A stretch of 15,394 bases of DNA from Lachnospiraceae bacterium (GTDB taxonomy: Bacteria; Bacillota_A; Clostridia; Lachnospirales; Lachnospiraceae). This document shows, one piece after another, positions 1-4,945 of this stretch. Position 1 is the first letter of the stretch. The number at the start of each line of letters is the position of its first letter. Where the stretch lies: the NCBI GenBank assembly GCA_024690425.1, contig JAILCT010000037.1:1-15394 (forward strand). Direction: 5' to 3'. The notes beneath the pieces are model-generated. The model saw only the letters and a list, made by a program, of their open reading frames with translations, ran no database searches and was not told the DNA's origin. Both the position numbers and the translations under genes were made by a program.

Positions 1-55
1 CTCCCATATCAGTAGTATGTACTCTATCTATATTTTCAATAAGTATATTATCCAT
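1..55 (-). CDS. DUF3781-type protein, N-terminus only (runs off window)
   Basis: On the minus strand an ATG at 55 opens a frame reading MDNILIENIDRVHTTDMG, which leaves the window after 18 codons. An AGGAAA ribosome site lies about 7 bases upstream. The 'ENIDRVHTTDMG' stretch resembles the start of the DUF3781 family, small cytoplasmic proteins of unknown function that typically begin with a 'lxklHTTxlGxxRIkrNL' block. This is recognition from memory of a short fragment; the rest of the gene is not visible. It follows the hydrolase gene in the same direction with a 43-base gap, so the two may be cotranscribed. Confidence 0.6.
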   Translation of the reverse strand, partial: MDNILIENIDRVHTTDMG

Positions 56-98
56 TATATTTTCCTTTGAATATCTTTAATTGAAAAGAAAGAAATTA

Positions 99-848
99 TT
101 ACCGGTCGCCCCGAACGATCTGACGTACTGCTTTCGCGTACATATCCGCATGATTTATCGAAAATTCTCCGTGTCTTAAACCCTTCATGCGGTGCAGACC
201 GGCGGAAGGGGTAATGTAGCAGATAGCTTCCGCAGACTTGAGTATCGTCCGGTTTTCCTTCTCCCCGACGTACATGTGTATCCCGGCGGATGATTCTTTA
301 AGATCACCCTTCAGGGAATAAGCGGTATTTGCTTTCAGAAAGGCGATCATATCCTGCTTTTTTATCTGACGGGTATCATGGTAATAATCTTCAAACAGAT
401 CAGGTTTAATATGCAGAGACTTAAACTGAAGGCGCGCGAAATTCCTGTTTCCGATCAACCCGTAACAGCTTCCAAAAGCCGGAGTTATAAGCACATTTGT
501 AAGTTTTGACGGGATCACGGATGCACTCTCAACAAGAGCATAGTCACAGATATCCCTTCGCTTTGACAGCATTTCAAGCAGTATCTGCCCGCCAAGCGAA
601 AGCCCTCCGATCAGCCGGACCGAACCGGACAGTTTTTCATCAATGAATGAAATGATCTCGGATGCATTATCTTCGATCGTCGTAAACGGCCGATCACTTC
701 CCGCATGTCCGTCAAGGATCGGAAGTATCACATGATATTCCGTTTCCAGGAGCTTTGCTGCTTCCCGATAGTTCCACCATGACAGCCCTCCGCCATGAAG
801 CAATATGATCATATCTTTTTGACCTTTACCGTATTCTTTAAATCGCAT
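99..848 (-). CDS. alpha/beta hydrolase
   Basis: A 249-residue soluble protein with the alpha/beta-hydrolase fold. Near the N-terminus is the HGGG oxyanion-hole strand ('IILLHGGGLSWW'). The nucleophile elbow is GLSLGG, with Ser84 as likely nucleophile, and the C-terminal 'GLRHGEF' supplies His226 as the likely catalytic base. The acid residue is not certain; the 'VGEKEN' stretch after a late strand is a candidate. Length fits small single-domain esterases, haloperoxidase-like and hydrolytic family members; the substrate cannot be read from sequence. I start at 848 (MRFKEYG), because a GGGGG ribosome site precedes it by about six bases. A longer in-frame ATG at 866 (MEKGGK) has no visible ribosome site. 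There is no signal peptide. It is followed by the DUF3781-like gene on the same strand. Confidence 0.85.
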   Translation of the reverse strand: MRFKEYGKGQKDMIILLHGGGLSWWNYREAAKLLETEYHVILPILDGHAGSDRPFTTIEDNASEIISFIDEKLSGSVRLIGGLSLGGQILLEMLSKRRDICDYALVESASVIPSKLTNVLITPAFGSCYGLIGNRNFARLQFKSLHIKPDLFEDYYHDTRQIKKQDMIAFLKANTAYSLKGDLKESSAGIHMYVGEKENRTILKSAEAICYITPSAGLHRMKGLRHGEFSINHADMYAKAVRQIVRGDR

Positions 849-916
849 TTTGCCCCCTTTTTCCATATCGAGTGGCTGCCATTTTTCCGGCGGAGATCAT
901 AACACCTGAATGTTCA

Positions 917-950
917 AAGAAGCCCGTCCCTATTGTTGTTTCAGCTTCTT
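917..950. terminator. possible weak terminator hairpin
   Basis: AAGAAGC at 917-923 and GCTTCTT at 944-950 form a perfect 7-bp inverted repeat with a 20-base spacer, between the nuclease-like gene and the hydrolase gene. In the minus-strand transcript it would lie after the stop of the nuclease-like gene. There is only a short T run beyond it and the loop is long, so termination is uncertain. The remaining gap (849-1016) shows no clear gene. Confidence 0.25.
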
Positions 951-1016
951 AATTCAACTATGAACATAATAATCAATATAGAGCAATTAGCACATTCTGT
1001 AAAGTAACGAAGCGAA

Positions 1017-1841
1017 TCATAGCAGATATTCCTCGATATATGCCTTCATCACAGACGTGTCCAAAGGTTTATCAGCAGTCTCATGTAGAATGATAAGTTT
1101 TTTGCCGATAAGATATCCGTTTTTCTCATAGATAGATATCTTACTCATATTGTTCCTATAGTAAGATTCCTCACCCATCATTCCAAGGTGTTCTATAATC
1201 TTTTCTTCCAACGTTACCGTATTTAAAACCACAAAATCCGGACGCCTTGTAACTATTCTGTTCCCATCCATTAGTCGAAGCGGATACTCATATTTATATG
1301 GAATATTATATCTGTTCAGTGAATCTGCAATTATCTTCTCTGATTTTGACCTTACCCGCTCACCTTTTTCTGTTAGTATCTGACACTTAACATCGTCGTC
1401 ATTTATTTTCCAAAGATCATAAGGTTCATTCTGCCACTTCTCGATATAATCTTCTCTTGACATAATGATCGGTTCTATAAGACATTTTCTAGCCGGATGT
1501 AGTTCATGGTATAATGACTCGGGACGACAGTAATCATATTTCATAAGTTTTTGCAACTGTTCTAACTTCTTTTCCTTATCGTGTACAAGTGTGAGCATTT
1601 CTTCATAATAATCACAATTTGCCATCTCCTCGATTGTCTGTCTGCAATCCTTCCCCAGATACTGCTTATCCGCATAATACCGGAAACTATTTCCTTTTGT
1701 TACACATCGAAGTTTTCCCTGTGGAAACGTCTTGTCCCTTCCGTTTCTTTTTACCTTTAATCTCTCCTCTAACTCCTTTTCCAATTCATTCATTTTCCTT
1801 ATTTCTTCGTCAATCTCATTTTTTATCAGTTTTGTGTTCAT
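1017..1841 (-). CDS. PD-(D/E)XK nuclease-like protein
   Basis: A 274-residue protein. The first ~100 residues are charged and helical, with a likely coiled coil at about 11-35 (rich in E, K and L) and again near 77-102. The C-terminal half carries a pattern typical of the PD-(D/E)XK nuclease fold: Glu168 in 'RSKSEKIIAD', Asp202 in 'RRPDFVVLN' and Glu217 in 'KIIEHLG', where histidine takes the place of the usual lysine. Activity is therefore plausible but not shown, and the partner or substrate is unknown. I start at 1841 (MNTKLIK), just after a very strong repeated AGGAGG. The longer frame from 1859 begins inside the IS boundary and is an artefact. The IS110 element is inserted immediately upstream of the ribosome site, so the native promoter is now separated by about 1.6 kb. 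Confidence 0.7.
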   Translation of the reverse strand: MNTKLIKNEIDEEIRKMNELEKELEERLKVKRNGRDKTFPQGKLRCVTKGNSFRYYADKQYLGKDCRQTIEEMANCDYYEEMLTLVHDKEKKLEQLQKLMKYDYCRPESLYHELHPARKCLIEPIIMSREDYIEKWQNEPYDLWKINDDDVKCQILTEKGERVRSKSEKIIADSLNRYNIPYKYEYPLRLMDGNRIVTRRPDFVVLNTVTLEEKIIEHLGMMGEESYYRNNMSKISIYEKNGYLIGKKLIILHETADKPLDTSVMKAYIEEYLL

Positions 1842-1844
1842 GAT

Positions 1845-1856
1845 CCTCCTCCTCCT
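1845..1856 (-). promoter_or_regulatory. repeated Shine-Dalgarno abutting the IS
   Basis: On the minus strand this reads AGGAGGAGGAGG. The middle register sits six bases before the ATG at 1841. The left end of the IS110 element starts at the last base of this run, so the ribosome site stays with the gene while everything upstream is element DNA. Confidence 0.85.
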
Positions 1857-1873
1857 CATATATAGATTGTAGG

Positions 1874-1879
1874 TATAAA
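1874..1879 (+). promoter_or_regulatory. -10 half of a possible circle-junction promoter
   Basis: TATAAA lies 17 bases from the proposed left edge of the IS. With the TTGACT at the inferred right end it would form a sigma70-type promoter with a 17-base spacer when the ends are joined in the excised circle. Such junction promoters are known in the IS110 family. In the integrated state no good -35 is seen at the left flank. Confidence 0.4.
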
Positions 1880-1882
1880 TAA

Positions 1883-2105
1883 CCTAACAGCCAGTTAGGC
1901 CTTATGCCTCTCATTGTTTAAGCTGTATGATAGATGAGCATTGGTGTGACCGAATTCTCCTTGGTCCCTTGGGCGACCGTAAGAAAGCCAGTCAGCCAGC
2001 TTATCATCTGCAGCCGTTCGATTTATGTAGGTTGGACTGCTACACGCATGTCCGCTTGATACCCCAGGAGATTGAATAAGCAATGAGGAATGCTGGATAC
2101 CATGC
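1883..2105 (+). ncRNA. predicted IS110 bridge RNA
   Basis: The leader folds by eye into the three-part plan of IS110-group bridge RNAs. First comes a 5' hairpin (CCTAAC 1883-1888 / GTTAGG 1894-1899). Next is a target-binding loop closed by 1941-1950 with 1991-1999 and capped by GGTC 1963-1966 / GACC 1975-1978. Last is a donor-loop candidate closed by GCATG 2046-2050 plus TCC 2051-2053 with GGA 2095-2097 plus CATGC 2101-2105. The 5' side of the target loop (1955-1961, TTCTCCT) reads like the left target plus core, 6 of 7 with the exception a G-U pair. The 3' side (1982-1987) pairs with CT plus the right flank, 5 of 6 plus a wobble. The exact RNA ends are not determined; the folding was done by hand. 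Confidence 0.6.
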
Positions 2106-2131
2106 AAATTCAATCTATGGAGGTATTTATC

Positions 2132-3358
2132 ATGTACAACGCAGTAGGTATTGATGTCTCAAAGGGCAAGAGTACCATCACTATCATCAGACCCCAAGGT
2201 GTGGTCATACGTAAGCCCTTTAATGTATCCCATTCAGTAAAAGAACTGAGAGACCTTACAGGCTATATAGCCTCGCTGGATGGTGAAACAAGAGCTGTAT
2301 GTGAATGCACCGGACGATACCACGAACCTGTATTGAAGGCATTCTCTGAAGCTCATATCTTTATCTCCGCCGTTAATCCCAAACTTGTTAAGGGTATGGG
2401 TGAAAATACCCTCCGTAAGATCAAAACCGATCCTGCTGATGCCAGAAAGATTGCCAAGTATGCTCTTGACAACTGGGCTGAACTGCGACAGTATTCAAGC
2501 ATGGACGATACACGTGAACAGCTAAAGGCATTAAATTCGCAGTACAGTTTTATACTCAAGCAGCGCACCGCTGCGAAGGCCAACCTCATATCTCTTCTGG
2601 ACAACACCTACCCCGGAGTGAACAAATTATTCGAAAGCCCGGCACGTGATGACGGATCTGAGAAATGGGTTGATTATGCATACTCATTCTGGCATGCTGA
2701 CTGTGTTCGTAAGATAGGCCTTAAGGCTTTCTCAGAACGTTACAGCGCGTTTTGTAAGAAGCATCACTACTGTGTCAGGAAGAACAAGGCCCAGGAGCTT
2801 TTTGAGGCTTCTAAGGAGCTTGTAACTGTCTTCCCCAAGGACAGTACATATAAACTTCTCATACAGCAACAGATCAATCAGGTGAATCTGTTATCAGGCC
2901 AGCTTGCTGCCATCCGTAAAGAGATGAATGCGCTTGCTTCCACCTTGCCGGAATACACCACCGTAATGGGAATGTACGGCATAGGTGAAACCTATGGTCC
3001 GCAGCTTATAGCCGAAATCGGAGATATCACGCGTTTCCATCATCGTGAAGCTCTTACAGCTTATGCTGGTGTGGATCCGGGTGCTAACCAGTCCGGATCC
3101 CGTAATCAGAAGAGCAATAATGCCTCTAAAATCGGCTCATCAAAGCTCCGTAAAACATTATTCCAGATAATGACAACGCTGCTTCAAAACAGGCCCGAAA
3201 ACGAACCTGTATATCAGTTCCTCGATAAAAAACGTTCCGAGGGAAAACCATACCTTGTATATATGACGGCAGGTGCTAACAAGTTCCTGCGCATCTATTA
3301 CGGCAAGGTTAAGGCACATCTACGAGAGTTGGAACAGGATCAAGAAACTGCTGAGTAA
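2132..3358 (+). CDS. IS110-family transposase (DEDD, bridge-RNA recombinase type)
   Basis: A 408-residue recombinase. The N-terminal RuvC-like DEDD domain (Pfam DEDD_Tnp_IS110 type) shows Asp8 in 'GIDVSKGKST', Glu58 in 'CECTGRYHE', and Asp100 and Asp103 in 'KTDPADARK'. A helical linker follows. The C-terminal Transposase_20 domain (about 280-365) has 'AYAGVDPGANQSGS', with Ser321 the likely catalytic serine, and 'GSSKLRKTLFQ'. Proteins of this family use a bridge RNA to pair donor ends with a target and exchange strands through a Ser plus DEDD composite site. I start at 2132 (MYNAVGID), eight bases after GGAGG. A longer frame from 2090 lacks a ribosome site and adds 14 residues before the domain. 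No frameshift or truncation is seen, so it should be active. Confidence 0.95.
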   Translation: MYNAVGIDVSKGKSTITIIRPQGVVIRKPFNVSHSVKELRDLTGYIASLDGETRAVCECTGRYHEPVLKAFSEAHIFISAVNPKLVKGMGENTLRKIKTDPADARKIAKYALDNWAELRQYSSMDDTREQLKALNSQYSFILKQRTAAKANLISLLDNTYPGVNKLFESPARDDGSEKWVDYAYSFWHADCVRKIGLKAFSERYSAFCKKHHYCVRKNKAQELFEASKELVTVFPKDSTYKLLIQQQINQVNLLSGQLAAIRKEMNALASTLPEYTTVMGMYGIGETYGPQLIAEIGDITRFHHREALTAYAGVDPGANQSGSRNQKSNNASKIGSSKLRKTLFQIMTTLLQNRPENEPVYQFLDKKRSEGKPYLVYMTAGANKFLRIYYGKVKAHLRELEQDQETAE

Positions 3359-3453
3359 CAAGCTCTTTGATCATCCGTCCGTTGGATCGGCATATCCTGG
3401 CGGTCTATTTGTTGTACATAATTTTCAAGGTTCAAACTTTTTTCAATTAACTA

Positions 3454-3459
3454 TTGACT
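3454..3459 (+). promoter_or_regulatory. -35 half of a possible circle-junction promoter / IS right end
   Basis: TTGACT matches the -35 consensus at five of six positions and ends with CT, the proposed core dinucleotide also found at 1855-1856 and 15258-15259. In a circularised element it would sit 17 bases before TATAAA of the left end. In place, no -10 box follows at a suitable distance. Confidence 0.4.
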
Positions 3460-3633
3460 TTTTATTAGTAGGCTTTAAGTGGAGGTTATCTTACCACATC
3501 CGGGATATTTTTTTTGTGGTTTAGTGAGACATTATCACTTTTGGTTTATACAAATGGATCGACAGCCTGAGGTTCGGGTTTAAGCCGCAAAAGCATTAAA
3601 AACGATGTTCGGGATAAAGCGCTAAGAGGATAG

Positions 3634-3843
3634 GCGGGTATTCGCCCCGGTGGCAAAGAACAACAAGAAATGGAGAAGTCTCTACAAGAAGAGAACCGGG
3701 GTGGAACGGGGACTCCGGCGAAAATAATAATTGAAAATGGCCAGACAGAGCATATCTGCAAGATGTATGCGTCATATATCCGGAATGATGCAGAGGTTTT
3801 TGAAGACAGGGGTGGGTGGAGGGATGTATATCCAAAAGCATAA
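3634..3843 (+). pseudogene. possible decayed coding fragment
   Basis: A plus-strand frame is open from 3634 to the TAA at 3841-3843 and includes residues such as 'NGQTEHICKMYASYIRND' and 'AEVFEDRGGWRDVYPKA'. The residue mix is more protein-like than in the other frames here. There is no ribosome site before the internal ATG (3670), and I recognise no family. It could be a gene remnant or chance. Confidence 0.2.
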
Positions 3844-3872
3844 CCCCTTTGGGAACCGCCCGACAAGATATG

Positions 3873-3949
3873 CCGCTTACGTATCCTAAGCGCGCAGGGG
3901 GTGAACAAATCGTTCGTGAACGCCCTGTGCGCATAGGATACGTTAGCGG
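3873..3949. repeat. long imperfect inverted repeat (hairpin)
   Basis: Two arms of about 30 bases fold on each other. The core arms, CGTATCCTAAGCGCGCAGGG (3880-3899) and CCCTGTGCGCATAGGATACG (3923-3942), match at 18 of 20 positions, and the outer CCGCT/AGCGG extend the stem to 3873 and 3949. A small GAAC/GTTC dyad lies in the loop. GC content is well above the surroundings. There is no T tract on either side, so it is not a standard terminator. It may be a dispersed palindromic repeat or a structured RNA. Confidence 0.8.
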
Positions 3950-4050
3950 AGAGCTTGGCGCAGGCGTGTTCCATGGGTTTGCGTTGGATATGCATTCCCC
4001 ACCCGCCCTGTCAAAATAAAAAGCAACCAAAAGCAAACATAAACAAGCAG

Positions 4051-4180
4051 AAGAACGCAAAAGAATGCAGAAGAACGCAGAAGAACGTAAAAGAAAGCAA
4101 AAGAACGCAGAAGAACGCAGAAGAACGCAGAAGAAAGCAGAAGAACGCAGAAGAACGCAGAAGAATGCAGAAGAATGCCG
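4051..4180. repeat. 10-bp tandem repeat, about 13 units
   Basis: Thirteen consecutive units of consensus AAGAACGCAG run without a gap, with point variants at positions 6, 8 and 10 (AAGAATGCAG, AAGAAAGCAA and similar). Degenerate units precede it from about 4021. The unit is not a multiple of three, so the repetitive frames it creates on both strands are by-products, not genes. The strand bias (purine-rich on plus) and near helical-turn period are notable. Confidence 0.9.
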
Positions 4181-4246
4181 GGTGCTATGCTGCCGGTTGA
4201 TAACAGGGGGGTCAAACCTGTAACACTATATCTGAAATGCATACAG

Positions 4247-4272
4247 CGAAAAACATTCACGAAAAACATTCA
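4247..4272. repeat. 13-bp tandem direct repeat
   Basis: CGAAAAACATTCA occurs twice head to tail (4247-4259 and 4260-4272), shortly upstream of the operon promoter. It could be a regulator site or a slippage product. Confidence 0.7.
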
Positions 4273-4304
4273 ATAAAAATGAAGATAGCCATTATCTCCG
4301 TGAT

Positions 4305-4334
4305 TTGATAAAATATGGGAGAAGATCATATAAT
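4305..4334 (+). promoter_or_regulatory. sigma70-type promoter of the kinase operon
   Basis: TTGATA (4305-4310) and a perfect TATAAT (4329-4334) are separated by 18 bases. Transcription would start near 4341, giving a leader of about 70 bases before the ATG at 4413. No other match as good is seen before the following plus-strand genes. Confidence 0.7.
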
Positions 4335-4338
4335 GATC
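4324..4338. promoter_or_regulatory. possible operator dyad over the -10 box
   Basis: GATCAT (4324-4329) and ATGATC (4333-4338) form a perfect dyad with a 3-base centre that overlaps the -10 hexamer. A bound dimeric repressor would block the promoter. No regulator is encoded nearby, so this rests on symmetry and position alone. Confidence 0.35.
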
Positions 4339-4412
4339 GTTTTGAGCAGGAAAAGCCGTTTGGTCTTTTGGCGTTGATATCATAATATAGTTTTGATAAA
4401 AAGGAGAAAAGC

Positions 4413-4937
4413 ATGGATAACAAGACAACAGAGCTGTTAAGGGCATTGGAAAACTCGCTGAAGGGAGAAGAAGGAATAGGCGAGCTTTCTATATTTACTG
4501 CCGAGGAGCTGGGGGCGCCAATGGATATCCTGAGAGTGGAGATATCAGGATTCGGGGTGGATTTCGTCAGTGTTCTCGGCGAATTTTTCTTTATGCCCTT
4601 TGAGGAAACGGACATATTGTATTTTACTTCGGTAATAACCATTACCGGCACGCTTGAAAAGGATGCTGTGCCCGATATGACCGAAGCGGTCTCCCGGATG
4701 AATTATTATCTTCCGTTTGGATGCTTTGCCATTGGAGAAGAGGATAAAAATCTGATCTATAAGTACACGGTGCCTGTTATGTCCGAAAACGATGAGGAAA
4801 AGAAGAAGTTCATAGCCGGGGCCTGTGACAGCGCAATAGGCATGGCTGAGAATTTTGAAGGTTATCTGAAGCTTATATTGAGAAATGAGATGAGCGTTGA
4901 AGAAGTATTGGAAATGTTCAAGAATGGCCGGAGATGA
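4413..4937 (+). CDS. hypothetical 174-aa protein, first gene of the kinase operon
   Basis: A soluble, acidic 174-residue protein with no signal peptide or membrane segment. An AAGGAG site lies seven bases before the ATG. The pattern of two-layer strands ('DILRVEISGFGVDFVSVLGEFFF', 'ILYFTSVITITG') followed by helices and 'NYYLPFGCFAIGEEDKNLIYKYTVPV' recalls YbjN or type III secretion chaperone-like folds, where small proteins hold or adapt larger partners. This resemblance is weak and structural only. It ends eight bases before the 1017-aa gene, so a chaperone, adaptor or immunity role toward that product is a reasonable guess. I do not recognise a named family. Confidence 0.75.
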   Translation: MDNKTTELLRALENSLKGEEGIGELSIFTAEELGAPMDILRVEISGFGVDFVSVLGEFFFMPFEETDILYFTSVITITGTLEKDAVPDMTEAVSRMNYYLPFGCFAIGEEDKNLIYKYTVPVMSENDEEKKKFIAGACDSAIGMAENFEGYLKLILRNEMSVEEVLEMFKNGRR

Positions 4938-4945
4938 GGTGAATT

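Larger units (their letters stand above)
1857..3459 (+). mobile_element. IS110-family insertion sequence (complete copy)
   Basis: The left end is fixed to within a base or two by comparison with the second copy: identity begins at 1858 / 15261, and the flanks diverge to the left except for a shared CTCCTCCT. The element holds a ~275-bp non-coding leader, the transposase gene and a ~100-bp tail. The right end at 3459 is inferred. TTGACT at 3454-3459 would end in a CT core matching CT at 1855-1856, and joining the flanks there restores an A-rich leader followed by AGGAGG before the nuclease-like gene. As expected for IS110, there are no terminal inverted repeats and no target duplication. A long left non-coding region points to the IS110 group rather than IS1111. 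The right boundary could be wrong by tens of bases. Confidence 0.8.
3460..4304. other. gene-poor intergenic stretch with repeats
   Basis: Several overlapping open frames exist on both strands, but none has a ribosome site, normal composition or recognisable domains. The content is a T-rich stretch just after the IS, a possible decayed coding fragment (3634-3843), a long hairpin (3873-3949), a 10-bp tandem array (4051-4180), a small hairpin (ACAGG 4203-4207 / CCTGT 4217-4221) and a 13-bp direct repeat (4247-4272). The part next to the IS should include the original upstream region of the nuclease-like gene, read on the minus strand. Confidence 0.7.

Noticed and set aside
1842..1859. Six-codon N-terminal extension (MRRRRI) of the nuclease-like protein
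   Set aside because: These codons are the repeated Shine-Dalgarno read as Arg codons and the first ATG lies on the IS boundary; the ATG at 1841 has ideal spacing.
1858..1900. Outward minus-strand promoter in the IS left end driving the displaced genes
   Set aside because: TTAGGT and TATATA with a 17-base gap can be found reading outward, but the -35 matches poorly; not strong enough to claim, though it would explain continued expression.
3493..3520. Hairpin ACCACA / TGTGGT followed by T-rich DNA after the IS
   Set aside because: The 16-base spacer contains the T run itself and the stem is only 6 bp; not a convincing terminator.
4051..4180. CRISPR-like array
   Set aside because: Units are 10 bp and contiguous with no spacers, and no cas genes are present.
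3955..4200. 81-residue plus-strand ORF rich in K, R and N with a 10-residue period
   Set aside because: It is the translation of the 10-bp tandem array; no ribosome site, and equally repetitive frames exist on the minus strand (AFFCVLL-type repeats).
3546..4269. Overlapping minus-strand ORFs of 108-154 residues
   Set aside because: They overlap one another in different frames, cross the palindrome and the tandem array, and show no domain, ribosome site or normal composition.
4276..4386. Plus-strand frame reading 'HYLRDLIKYGRRSYNDRF' before the first operon gene
   Set aside because: No start codon or ribosome site, and it contains the near-consensus promoter; most likely chance.
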